Origin: Terriglobus sp. TAA 43
GTDB taxonomy: Bacteria > Acidobacteriota > Terriglobia > Terriglobales > Acidobacteriaceae
DNA length: 64,000 bases
Assembly: GCF_000800015.1 (NCBI RefSeq)
Contig: NZ_JUGR01000003.1
Span: 124,001-188,000, forward strand
Direction of reading: 5' to 3'
A program made the translations under genes and the position numbers. Positions 1 through 8,442 of the stretch are shown here, one piece after another. Under the pieces are notes generated by a model. That model did no database searches. It was given only the letters and a program-made list of their open reading frames with translations, and was not told the origin of the DNA. The stretch's first letter is position 1; each line of letters starts with the position of its first letter.

Positions 1-67
1 TAGTTCCATCAGACAGTTCAGTGACGGCGCACCAAAGCTGCTCCTTCGGCACACGCTGAGGGAGCTG

Positions 68-1267
68 TCAGGAGGAACTCGCGTATCGCCTGCAATGTTC
101 CAGATAAGCCGCTTCATGGTCTGCAATTAGCGAAACTACACTTGACCACAACCAGTTCGGGGCATCCAGGCTTTTCGAGTGTTGTTTCTTCAACTTGGCG
201 AGCCAAGATTGGCGCGTCTCGCGGTTCATCTGCCGACCATGAGCTTTGCCCACGATTCCTGCGAGATAGCGAGCCGCCGCCAAAGCTTCTTGCTGGGTCA
301 GGCGATCCAGATCGAATTTGAGGTCTTGCGGCATTAGCTCGCGCATAACAAGATTTTTCCCGAGAAGCGGGACTGCTAACATTCGTTGGCCTAGGTTCGG
401 AGAGAGATTCGACGCTCCCGTCACCACTCTCTCCGCGTCGTTGCGGATGGTCATTTCGACCTTCGGTGCAGCAGCACAAGTAGCTTCCTTGAGGTCAATC
501 AGGCAGTGGGTTCGGTCGGCTTTCTTGCCAATGCTGAGAAGAACAGCGAAGCGGAGTCGACCGAGCGAACTGCATCCCTTCATCCAATAGGCAGCGTCCA
601 CTACGGATACTTTTGATCCCGGCCTGCGGCCTTTGAATGCCAGAATTTTCGCTACAACCGTTTCATCACGAAACAGTTCATCCATCGCGACGCGCTCCTG
701 CTCTTCCAACATCCAGAATCGCTTTCCGAGGGGGATCTGGGGCTTAACATCCTCGATCCTTTCTTCAGCAAGATGATGCCAGCGACGGCGGCGTGATTGT
801 TCCAGTACGTTTCGGATGGGAGCAAGATCGTCACTGTTGGCTTTGATGGTTGTGTTCGGAGCGACGAGAGCCCGTTCGTAACCTTCGACCATCTGTTCCA
901 TCATTTTGACGACAGTGACGCCCGGCAGATCGGACCCGCGTGCTGCCGTTGCCAGCGAGAGCGCTAACCGCACTAAGTCATGAGCAGGGTTTCCGACAAC
1001 CGTCTGGTCCAGATCGCGAATCTGGATTTCAATTTTGCCGTCCGAATCGGACAGCGGTCCAATATTCCCCACGTGGCAATCCCCGCAGATCCAGACCGGC
1101 GGGCCCTCCGGAATGCTCTTGGCCGAATCCTTTTTCAACCATTCGTAAAACTGGAGCGTGTTTCCGCGAACATAGGCGTGGGCAGACTGAGCCATCTTCG
1201 CCTGACGATTTGCGTTAAGAACCTTCGACCGATCTCGGGGCTTGATGGAAGACGCGACTTGAGCCAT
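68..1267 (-). CDS. DUF2252 family protein
   Basis: A 399-residue protein recognised as DUF2252. The motif CGDCHVGNIG lies at residues 61-70 and a DLDQTVVGNPAHDLVRL stretch at about 85-101. The GD-H-x-x-N pattern followed by a paired-Asp segment resembles the catalytic loop of aminoglycoside-phosphotransferase/kinase-like folds, so phosphotransfer is possible but is my inference; the family has no settled function. There is no signal peptide or membrane segment, so it is probably cytoplasmic. It starts with ATG at 1267 and stands alone: the next gene rightwards is on the other strand. The stop is inside the window, so the gene is complete. Confidence 0.85.
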   Translation of the reverse strand: MAQVASSIKPRDRSKVLNANRQAKMAQSAHAYVRGNTLQFYEWLKKDSAKSIPEGPPVWICGDCHVGNIGPLSDSDGKIEIQIRDLDQTVVGNPAHDLVRLALSLATAARGSDLPGVTVVKMMEQMVEGYERALVAPNTTIKANSDDLAPIRNVLEQSRRRRWHHLAEERIEDVKPQIPLGKRFWMLEEQERVAMDELFRDETVVAKILAFKGRRPGSKVSVVDAAYWMKGCSSLGRLRFAVLLSIGKKADRTHCLIDLKEATCAAAPKVEMTIRNDAERVVTGASNLSPNLGQRMLAVPLLGKNLVMRELMPQDLKFDLDRLTQQEALAAARYLAGIVGKAHGRQMNRETRQSWLAKLKKQHSKSLDAPNWLWSSVVSLIADHEAAYLEHCRRYASSS

Positions 1268-1628
1268 CAGTTAGTTCTACAACAATCATCAGTGAAATGC
1301 GGAGGGGTGCTGGCGAGCTTGCGACGATCGGCCCTTGGTATCAAATTATTCGTCTGCATGGGAGATTCCTCCGCTCTGCCCAAGGCAGATTTCGACATAT
1401 TCCTACTTGGGATAATGCTTTGCCTCATCTTTTTCTGCGATGAGGAGTTGAGTCACGCAGAGAGTTTTCCCATTCAATTAAAGCTGGACGTCCTTTGCTT
1501 GCGACGATTCTCGATTTTGACCACCCCTACGATGCATGACTTCAACGCTACAAGCGATCAGCGCCTTTCTGTGGCGCGCTAGTGGTGGGATAGGAGTCTA
1601 GGAAAGGATTTTATAAACTCAATGTCTT
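1268..1628. other. Intergenic region between divergent genes
   Basis: About 360 bases between a leftward DUF2252 gene and a rightward response regulator. It must hold promoters for both. I see no clear -35/-10 pair, repeat or RNA gene. A purine-rich GGAAAGGA lies near 1600, too far from the ATG at 1629 to be a good ribosome site. Long frames running through here are extensions of frames antisense to the DUF2252 gene. Confidence 0.5.
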
Positions 1629-2000
1629 ATGAAGGCCTACAAGGTCCTTGTTATCGACGACAACCGTGCCCGGTGCCAGGGACTGGCGGAGTTACTCACG
1701 CTTCAGGGTTTTGAAGCTTATGCCGAATTCGGCGGAACAGAAGGTATCGCTCGCGCACGATCTCTCCGCCCTGACGCAGTGTTGCTGGATCTGCATATGC
1801 CGGACATGGACGGAGTCGAAGTCATGACCATGCTTCGCGACGATCCATCCATGCAGAGCGTCGCGATCATACTTCTGACGGCGGAAGGCTCACCCGTTTC
1901 CACTCACGGCTCCGACGCTTTCCTTACCTTCCCGTTTGAGACAACAACGCTCACGTCAGTGTTGTTGGGCTGCATCACGCGGCGAAAACAAACCAAATGA
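1629..2000 (+). CDS. Single-domain response regulator with altered receiver site
   Basis: A 123-residue receiver (CheY-like) domain with no output domain. The acidic pair is D10-D11, the phosphoacceptor Asp is D54 in VLLDLHMPDMDG, and the switch Thr is T84 in LLTAEG. The usual lysine before the cis-proline near the end (K-P) is replaced: the sequence reads LTFPF, with Phe101 in its place. That Lys normally contacts the phosphate, so signalling may be altered. No histidine kinase gene is adjacent. It converges on the acyl-CoA dehydrogenase-like gene with a gap of only 7 bases. The receiver assignment is firm; the partner is unknown. Confidence 0.85.
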   Translation: MKAYKVLVIDDNRARCQGLAELLTLQGFEAYAEFGGTEGIARARSLRPDAVLLDLHMPDMDGVEVMTMLRDDPSMQSVAIILLTAEGSPVSTHGSDAFLTFPFETTTLTSVLLGCITRRKQTK

Positions 2001-2007
2001 TCTGAAC

Positions 2008-2943
2008 CTATGCGAACAGCCCATTTGATCCAGGCAAGGCGCCAATGCAGTTGAGAGCTCGCCCAAGGGATTCCAGATCGCGCTCCGCGTGGCACTGCCG
2101 CAGGTAAAGTTCCAACTCCGCATAGCGCCTCGCAACCTCCACATCCTTTACAAATGGTGCGGCTCCCAGAGATCTGCCAAACCGTTGCAAGATATCAGTA
2201 CAGGCCGCCTCGACGAGATGCCGTACTGTGAGAGCTCGAATCATTGCCGGTTCTGTGGGCATAGCATCGAAATGTTCTGCTACTCCAGTTAGCACATACT
2301 CCATCCCTATAACTTCCGCACTCATGGCACCCAGGTGGGCCATGGAATGTGGTTCGTCTCGTCTTTTGGAAAAGGCATAATCGACAAGCCCTGCGGCACC
2401 TCCGGCCCATGCTGCGGCCGGACCACACGCTCCCTGCCAGAAACCCACACGCTTGGTGTACCAATCTTCATCACCGACAATCGACACGATGGGAAAGTGA
2501 TCAAAGGTTAGGGACGCAGTGTGCGTCATCCGAAATGCTTCGGTCTTCCAGCCATCTTCTCGGATCGTTAATTGTGAGGGCGCTGAGTTGAGATCGATTT
2601 CTACGATGACAGGACCTGCTGTCACAAGAGCGCGATCCACGAGGGTGGCACCACTGCAAAAGTCCTTCTGACCGTGAAGCATCCCGTCGCGCAAAGAAAG
2701 GGGTTTACCTGGAAGCTCACTAGCCCAAACGGCATAGGCAATTCCCTGCTTTGGCTCCTTACCAGCCTCCTCAAGAATCGCGACGGCGTCCCAATGGGCC
2801 TCAATTAACTTCGCAAGACTCAAATCTTCCCGCCCTGCAGCAAAAATCGCATCATGGCGAACCGCAGTCTTTCCAATCCCAGGCCGAGCTAGACGGACAT
2901 CCGTTAGCGATCGAAAGCGATCGATAAGATGCTCACCCGTCAT
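2008..2943 (-). CDS. Acyl-CoA dehydrogenase-like protein (short)
   Basis: A 311-residue flavoprotein of the acyl-CoA dehydrogenase superfamily, shorter than the usual ~380 residues. The middle domain is recognisable (KDFCSGATLVDRALV, then FDHFPIVSIVG), followed by a helical C-terminal part (CGPAAAWAGGAAGLVDYA). It is the last gene of a leftward operon; its ATG overlaps the stop of the glycosyltransferase gene as ATGA. Genes in such clusters are often annotated only as acyl-CoA dehydrogenase and the substrate is unknown. From context I infer it oxidises an acyl or related group on the product made by the upstream deacetylase, methyltransferase and glycosyltransferase. Confidence 0.75.
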   Translation of the reverse strand: MTGEHLIDRFRSLTDVRLARPGIGKTAVRHDAIFAAGREDLSLAKLIEAHWDAVAILEEAGKEPKQGIAYAVWASELPGKPLSLRDGMLHGQKDFCSGATLVDRALVTAGPVIVEIDLNSAPSQLTIREDGWKTEAFRMTHTASLTFDHFPIVSIVGDEDWYTKRVGFWQGACGPAAAWAGGAAGLVDYAFSKRRDEPHSMAHLGAMSAEVIGMEYVLTGVAEHFDAMPTEPAMIRALTVRHLVEAACTDILQRFGRSLGAAPFVKDVEVARRYAELELYLRQCHAERDLESLGRALNCIGALPGSNGLFA

Positions 2944-3686
2944 GCCGCTACCATTTCATTGTGTGCGGCAAGTGCGCCCGCAAATCCCATCGGCGCTCGT
3001 CCCACTCGACGGCCGCTTGTGATCACCTGCAGACTGGCATCGCTCAGGCGTCGTGCACCGCAATCAGCCAAGCGACGCCAAAGGTCGTGGTCCTCAGCCG
3101 TAATCAGAGGACTCCATCCTCCAGCCATCTGATAAACGTCCGCTCGAACACCCAGATTCGCACCGTGAATATGTGGGTGTGTCCCGTCGGGTTCGATTCG
3201 ATAAGATTTCCGAAATCGTTCCTCAACAAAGAAAAGATGTTCGGAGAAGTCACGCACATCAACGATGCCTGCGACGGCTTCAAATCCCCGTTGCGTGATG
3301 CGAAGTTGGTCGACAAGCCATGTTGGCGAGACCTCACAGTCTGCGTCCGTATTCGCAATCCAGCAGCGGCTCAAGGGCCCAGTGTACCGGCCAAGAGCCT
3401 CCGTCACAGCGAGCGAACGTGCAGCGCCTACACACGCGAGATCGATCTCCAATACCAGGCCATTGCCGGTAAGGAGGTCTCTCGCCAGCTTTGCCGTGTC
3501 ATCGGTGGAACTATCCGCAATGACGATAACGTCGGAAGTCACCTCCGACGGCAGCTGGGCTTGTGCTGTGGCAACAGAGCGAAGGCAACGCGGAAGGAGT
3601 TGCTCCTCGTTACAGGCCGGAATGATTACGGCAAAATGCCATGCGATAGCAGGTTCAATAGGCAGTCTCATGTTGTTCGTATCCAT
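2940..3686 (-). CDS. Family 2 glycosyltransferase
   Basis: A 248-residue GT-A fold glycosyltransferase. The N-terminal strand and nucleotide-binding loop (FAVIIPACNEEQLLPRCL) start at residue 18, the metal-binding D-A-D lies at 114-116 within NTDADCEVSP, and an acidic AEDHDLWRRL motif near the C-terminus is the likely catalytic-base region. No membrane helices are seen, so it is probably a soluble enzyme. It overlaps the methyltransferase gene by 19 bases and the dehydrogenase gene by 4, so the four genes are almost certainly co-transcribed. The sugar donor and acceptor cannot be told from sequence. An internal ATG at codon 6 is an alternative start. Confidence 0.85.
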   Translation of the reverse strand: MDTNNMRLPIEPAIAWHFAVIIPACNEEQLLPRCLRSVATAQAQLPSEVTSDVIVIADSSTDDTAKLARDLLTGNGLVLEIDLACVGAARSLAVTEALGRYTGPLSRCWIANTDADCEVSPTWLVDQLRITQRGFEAVAGIVDVRDFSEHLFFVEERFRKSYRIEPDGTHPHIHGANLGVRADVYQMAGGWSPLITAEDHDLWRRLADCGARRLSDASLQVITSGRRVGRAPMGFAGALAAHNEMVAA

Positions 3687-4252
3687 CGGTCCAAACGAAA
3701 TCCTTCATAGCAGCTACTCAGCGTGCCCACGAGCAGAGGATGCGTTATCGCTTCATGCACCTCTTGCCCGCGCTGTAGATGATCTTCAGATTCCCCAAGC
3801 CAGTGACAAGCAAGCAGCACTGTTCCCGGCCTCATAGCGTGAACCATGTTCTCCACCAATTTCTGCCAAGCGTCGGCGGTGAAGTAGTAGCCGATCTCGC
3901 ACAACACGATGAGATCGAACTTCGACCAGGGTTGACTTCCAGTGAGTGATGCACAACGCACCGTTACGCCCGGAAGATCACGGCAACGTTCTCGCGCCAC
4001 ATCCACAGCAGTGGCTGAAAAATCGCACGCATAGACCTTGTCGCAGACGGAAGCAAGCTGCTGGGTGAGTACACCAATGGAACAGCCTGGCTCATATGCA
4101 TGTTTATAAGTACGTTCCTTGAGTGCCTGCATAACGACTCGGTAGCGGCCGAGTTCATAGTCCGAAGTCGCAAACCTCCAAGGGTCAAAATCGGGGGCTT
4201 GCCGATACTTGGTTTCAAAGAAATCTGCGCTTGATGTCGAGGGTGTACTCAT
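3668..4252 (-). CDS. SAM-dependent methyltransferase, NodS-like
   Basis: A 194-residue class I methyltransferase. The SAM-binding motif I is EPGCSIG at residues 54-60, with acidic post-I residues in VYACDFSATAVDVAR and motif IV-like LIVLCEIGYYF. Overall it resembles the NodS group, which N-methylates chito-oligosaccharides, and proteins found fused or adjacent to PIG-L deacetylases. I chose the ATG at 4252 because it overlaps the stop of the upstream PIG-L gene as ATGA; an upstream ATG nine codons earlier is possible. The substrate is probably the amine freed by the neighbouring deacetylase, which is inference. Confidence 0.82.
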   Translation of the reverse strand: MSTPSTSSADFFETKYRQAPDFDPWRFATSDYELGRYRVVMQALKERTYKHAYEPGCSIGVLTQQLASVCDKVYACDFSATAVDVARERCRDLPGVTVRCASLTGSQPWSKFDLIVLCEIGYYFTADAWQKLVENMVHAMRPGTVLLACHWLGESEDHLQRGQEVHEAITHPLLVGTLSSCYEGFRLDRWIRTT

Positions 4253-5052
4253 GCAGAAAGGAAGACCTCGAAGTCCCAATAAATCGGGGCAATAAGACGG
4301 TCATTCAAGATAGGATCGCCGGATTCGCTCTCGAACTGCGAACGATGCTGGCTAATGGCTTGTGCCTTCGCTGCCCGAGCATCGAAGGTGGGGATGAATC
4401 TCCGTAACGGCAGTCCGTCCAATGTCTCTGGAGATCCACGGTGCCATGTCCAGAAAAAGTAGGATATCAACGCAAGTCCCTTTGCTTGCGCAACAGAACA
4501 CGCTACATGGGCACATGCAACGTGATCAGGGTGAAAGTCTCCTTGCCACGGAGCAAGGATTGTCATCCCTGGCTCTGCAACCTCCATGACTCTGCGTTCC
4601 AACTCGGAGCGCTGTCCCATAAGGCCGCTGTCCGTTAGGCGCAAACGTATCACCGAATCCGGTTGCACACCTAACAGCCCCAAAGCCTTGCGTTGTTCGC
4701 GCTCGCGAATGAGGCCAAGATCGATTCGGCCTGCCGGAGGAAGGTCATATGCATTCTCTCCATCCGTCGCTGCAACGACGATCACTCTCGTCGCTTGCGC
4801 GGACAGAGTGGCAATCAGAGCACCCGCTCCGAGGGTCTCATCATCGGGATGCGGAGCGATCACGAGAATTGGCCCCGTCGGCAGATCAAGAGGCCTTAAA
4901 GTACCAAGATTCTCGCGCCAAATCCGGTCATCAGTAATCGGCACAATCACGCTGTCTGTGATGCGCTGAGATCGATCCAACGTCGCCTGAAGTGCTCTAT
5001 CCAAAGTTGAAGTATCTACCCAAGGTATGGCAGGCGCAGCGAAACCATCCAT
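4249..5052 (-). CDS. PIG-L (LmbE-like) family deacetylase
   Basis: A 267-residue PIG-L/LmbE family metal-dependent N-deacetylase. The family signature HPDDE is at residues 68-72 (VIAPHPDDETLGAGALIA), and the second metal motif HPDH lies in GDFHPDHVACAHVA. Known members remove acetyl from N-acetylglucosamine-linked substrates. It is the first gene of the leftward four-gene operon. The reading frame could start at a TTG at 5055, but the ATG at 5052 is the better start. About 130 bases separate it from the end of the pyrophosphatase pseudogene. The catalytic class is firm; the substrate is unknown. Confidence 0.88.
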   Translation of the reverse strand: MDGFAAPAIPWVDTSTLDRALQATLDRSQRITDSVIVPITDDRIWRENLGTLRPLDLPTGPILVIAPHPDDETLGAGALIATLSAQATRVIVVAATDGENAYDLPPAGRIDLGLIREREQRKALGLLGVQPDSVIRLRLTDSGLMGQRSELERRVMEVAEPGMTILAPWQGDFHPDHVACAHVACSVAQAKGLALISYFFWTWHRGSPETLDGLPLRRFIPTFDARAAKAQAISQHRSQFESESGDPILNDRLIAPIYWDFEVFLSA

Positions 5053-5182
5053 CAACGCATGGGCTTGCAGATCGTTCCCGGGTGTCTGGAGGTTTCCGAG
5101 AATAAACCCACTCCGTCAGTTACGGAATTGATTCGGATCGAAATCAGATGACTTTGCTCCAGCGATGTTTCCCAACTCGACC

Positions 5183-5682
5183 CTACTTGCTTCGGCTGGT
5201 TTTGATGATGCGAAAGCCTGTTTGGGGCCCTTTGCAGCCAAGCAACTTGTATTTCTTGCCCTCGAGTCCGTGATAGTTCACAAAGAACGTCTCCGGTTCG
5301 CGAATCCACTTCTTCGGGAGATCGGATAAGGTTTGATCTTTGCGTATTGATGGGTCGATTCGGATACCGCAACTAGCCTGTCGTTACGAAGCCTCTTCTT
5401 GCCGTCAACCTGTTCGCCCTCGATCACGCCGATGAGGCGAGCTCTGACGGCGACTCCAGGAAACGCTGGCTCATCCATGAGAAGAAGCACGTCCACCGGA
5501 TCGCCATCGCCTCCCTCGGTCCCGGGCAGAAAGCCGACATAGGGGAAGACCATGCCGGCTGGAAGAACGCTCTTGAGCGTGAAGATTTCCTGATCGGGAT
5601 CAAACGCGAACTTATTTCGACTTCGTGCGGGAGTTTCGACGATGACTTGGATGCTTTGGCCTCCGTCTGGAAGCGGTTTCAA
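5183..5682 (-). pseudogene. ppa: Inorganic pyrophosphatase, frameshifted
   Basis: Soluble family I inorganic pyrophosphatase remnant. The frame from 5682 carries RSRNKFAFDPDQ and the metal-binding GDGDPVDVLLLM, then leaves homology after STHQYAKIK. The family sequence resumes in another frame (LSDLPKKW...FFVNYHGLEGKKYKLLGCKGP) and ends at a TAG at 5183-5185. Restoring one A in the AAA run (plus-strand TTT at 5332-5334) joins the two halves. A second lesion is visible: the conserved PY-[DN]-[FY]-G-F segment reads PYVGF, one residue short and without the aromatic active-site position. The first usable start is a TTG, with an in-frame stop not far upstream. Two or three defects together argue for a true pseudogene. 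Confidence 0.8.
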
Positions 5683-5727
5683 TTTGGTGGGATTCGCTAA
5701 GGGATTTCATTGTCGTCTCCGAAGGAA

Positions 5728-8307
5728 TCACGATCTGTCTTCTGTAGGATGCGCCCTTGATGCGCCCTTGATGCGCCCCGAAATCCCCAACCGACTCCGG
5801 ATGTAAGGCGCCGTTCTGCTCCCGGAGATGTGGGCTATTTGCTCGGGAGTTCCTTCTCCGACAATCGTTCCACCTTCTTCACCCGCGCCGGGACCAATGT
5901 CGATGACCCAATCGCTCGCCGAAACAACGTGCATGTCGTGTTCAACGATCACCACCGAATTGCCCGCAGACACAAGTTCGTTCAATTGCCGTAGCAGCCG
6001 TGTTACGTCCGCAGGATGGAGGCCTGTGGTTGGTTCGTCGAGAACGTAGATCGTGTTCCCGCGGGTGGCACGCTGCAACTCCGTCGCCAATTTCACGCGC
6101 TGGGCTTCTCCGCCTGAGAGTTCGGTCGCAGGTTGTCCCAATCGGAGATAACCCAATCCGACCTCGTGTAAGACTTGCAATGAGTGACGGACGGATGGGG
6201 ACGTGTCGAAGAATACGATTGCATCATCGACCCTCAGGTTTAAAACCTCTGCGATGTTCTTGCCGCCCCAGGTCACCTCGAGTGTTTTGGCATTGAAGCG
6301 CGCACCGTGGCAGGTCGGGCACGGTGAATATACGCTCGGTAGAAAAAGTAGTTCGACACAGACCTGCCCTTCTCCTTTGCAGGTCTCGCAGCGCCCCTTC
6401 GTCACATTGAAAGAGAAGCGGCCTGCATCATATTTCCGTGTACGTGCCAGCTTCGTTGATGCGAAGAGTTTTCGGACTTCGTCGAACAGACCGGTATACG
6501 TGGCGATGTTGGAACGCGGCGTTCGTCCAATTGGTCTTTGATCGACGCGGACCAATCGACGTATACCTTCCATGCCGGACAGAATTCTTCCCTGCGTTAG
6601 AACCACTGAGGAGTGTGCAGCGAGAGCGTCGTCTTCCTCTCCATCCTCAATTGGTTGGCCGAGATGCGCCGCAATGAGATCCACTAGAGCCTGGCTGACT
6701 AGGGTGGATTTCCCCGATCCAGACACACCAGTGACCGCCACCAGAACACCAAGCGGAATCGATACAGCAACCTGGTGGAGATTGTTACGGGTCACACCTT
6801 CCAGACGTAGCCATTGTTTTGGGTTTCTTCGTGGAGCTACGGAAGCTGCGGCGTTCGCAAAGAGATGCTTGGCGGTTTCGGAGCTGCCGACATCCTTTAG
6901 TCCTGCTAGCGGTCCACTGTAGAGCACCTCACCACCGTATGCTCCGGCTGCAGGCCCGACATCCACAATCCAATCGGCAGCCCGGATGACGTCCACTTCG
7001 TGTTCGACGACGAAGAGCGAATTGCCGCTCTTCTTCAACGCCGCGAGTGCGTGGAGTAGCGTCTCTGTGTCGGATGGATGCAGGCCAGCCGATGGTTCAT
7101 CCAGCACGTACACAACACCAAAAAGATTTGAGTGCAACTGTGTCGCAAGTCTGAGCCGCTGAAGTTCTCCGGGGGACAGTGTCGGTGTACTTCGCTCCAA
7201 ATCCAAATAGCCGAGACCGAGTTCGATCAATACCTCGAGTCGACTCACGACATCCTGCGTGATGCGTTGCGCCGCGGCTGCCTTTTCTACATGCTTGGCA
7301 AAATCATTCGAACTCCCCGTAGTGAAGGGCTGCAGGATCGTTGCCAATTGTTTTAGCGGAAGACGGCTCATCTGCGCAATGTCGATGCCTGCGAATGTCA
7401 CATCCAGTGCGTCCGTTCGGAGCCTCTTACCGTGGCACAAAGAACATTCGCTGCTGAGCATGAACTGCGCGACTCGCTGTTTCATCATGGCACTCTGGGA
7501 TTTTGAGAAGGTCTCCATCACGTAACGCTGGGCGCTGGTGAAGGTGCCCATATAACTCGGCTCTAGCTTGCGTCGTAATGCTTGCTGAGTTTCAGTGGGC
7601 GTGAACCCTGCATACACTGGGACTGTTGGTTGCTCGTCCGTGAACAGAATCCACTTCCGTTCTTTGGCGGGAAGCCTTTTCCACGGTGTGTCGACGTCGT
7701 AGCCTAAGGAGACGAGGATGTCACGTAGATTCTGCCCCTGCCACGCAGTAGGCCACGCAGCAATGGCACGCTCGCGAATCGTCAACGATGGGTCCGGCAC
7801 CATGGATTGTTCGGTCACCTCGTAGATGCGGCCGGTCCCGTTGCACTTTGGGCAAGCCCCCTCAATCCGATTGGGGGAGAACGATTCGGCATAAAGCATC
7901 GGGCGGCCGGCCGGATAGTTCCCAGCTCTTGAATACAACATGCGAAACAGGTTCGAAAGTGTCGTCACACTTCCAACCGAAGACCGCGTGGTGCCACTTC
8001 CCCGCTGTTGTTGCAGAGCAACGGCTGGGGGAAGACCTTCGATGGAATCAACTTCGGGAATGCTCAGTTGATGGAAAAGCCTACGAGCATAGGGCGATAC
8101 CGATTCCAAATAACGCCTTTGCGCTTCGGCATACAACGTTCCAAACGCAAGAGACGATTTGCCCGATCCTGAAACGCCGGTAAACACGACCAACGCATCT
8201 CGCGGAATATCCACGTCGACATTCTTCAAGTTATGTTCGCGCGCACCTCGCACGCGAATCATTCCGGTTGTCTGTGCGCCTTCTGCCCGACTCCGAGCGT
8301 CATTCAT
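5728..8307 (-). CDS. uvrA: UvrA paralogue (short, UvrA2-like)
   Basis: An 859-residue ABC-type excinuclease A paralogue, shorter than housekeeping UvrA (~940). The first Walker A is GVSGSGKS at 44-51; the second is TGVSGSGKSTLV near the middle. Both ABC signatures are present (LSPGELQRLRLATQL and LSGGEAQRVKLATEL), as are zinc-binding Cys pairs in CPKCNGTG, CSLCHGK, CETCKGEG and CPTCHG. The reduced length fits UvrA2-type proteins that lack the UvrB-binding region and are linked to resistance to DNA-damaging compounds. The frame is open to 8895, but homology starts at the ATG at 8307 or 8262. The last residues are encoded by an 11-bp tandem repeat. Confidence 0.9.
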   Translation of the reverse strand: MNDARSRAEGAQTTGMIRVRGAREHNLKNVDVDIPRDALVVFTGVSGSGKSSLAFGTLYAEAQRRYLESVSPYARRLFHQLSIPEVDSIEGLPPAVALQQQRGSGTTRSSVGSVTTLSNLFRMLYSRAGNYPAGRPMLYAESFSPNRIEGACPKCNGTGRIYEVTEQSMVPDPSLTIRERAIAAWPTAWQGQNLRDILVSLGYDVDTPWKRLPAKERKWILFTDEQPTVPVYAGFTPTETQQALRRKLEPSYMGTFTSAQRYVMETFSKSQSAMMKQRVAQFMLSSECSLCHGKRLRTDALDVTFAGIDIAQMSRLPLKQLATILQPFTTGSSNDFAKHVEKAAAAQRITQDVVSRLEVLIELGLGYLDLERSTPTLSPGELQRLRLATQLHSNLFGVVYVLDEPSAGLHPSDTETLLHALAALKKSGNSLFVVEHEVDVIRAADWIVDVGPAAGAYGGEVLYSGPLAGLKDVGSSETAKHLFANAAASVAPRRNPKQWLRLEGVTRNNLHQVAVSIPLGVLVAVTGVSGSGKSTLVSQALVDLIAAHLGQPIEDGEEDDALAAHSSVVLTQGRILSGMEGIRRLVRVDQRPIGRTPRSNIATYTGLFDEVRKLFASTKLARTRKYDAGRFSFNVTKGRCETCKGEGQVCVELLFLPSVYSPCPTCHGARFNAKTLEVTWGGKNIAEVLNLRVDDAIVFFDTSPSVRHSLQVLHEVGLGYLRLGQPATELSGGEAQRVKLATELQRATRGNTIYVLDEPTTGLHPADVTRLLRQLNELVSAGNSVVIVEHDMHVVSASDWVIDIGPGAGEEGGTIVGEGTPEQIAHISGSRTAPYIRSRLGISGRIKGASRAHPTEDRS
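5748..5779. repeat. Three tandem copies of an 11-bp unit at the uvrA 3' end
   Basis: Unit GATGCGCCCTT at 5748-5758 and 5759-5769, then GATGCGCCCC at 5770-5779. It encodes part of the tail GRIKGASRAH of the UvrA paralogue. Because 11 is not a multiple of three, gain or loss of a copy would change the frame and length of the C-terminal tail. Confidence 0.8.
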
Positions 8308-8442
8308 AAATTCATAGGATGCAACGTACCACCCGTGCGCCACCTCAACGATTCGGGAAGTGCTATTCCACCGCATGGAAGGCACAGCATTGAGTGAGAG
8401 CCCGTGGCAACATCGTTCGGGCGAGTTCGCATCCCTTGCTGC

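Noticed and set aside
980-1582. A 200-residue forward frame over the DUF2252 gene 5' end
   Set aside because: It is antisense to a well-supported DUF2252 gene, has no recognisable domain and runs on into the intergenic region.
5052-5372. A 106-residue leftward frame over the pyrophosphatase 3' part
   Set aside because: It is not the family frame. The pyrophosphatase C-terminus reads in another frame ending at 5183.
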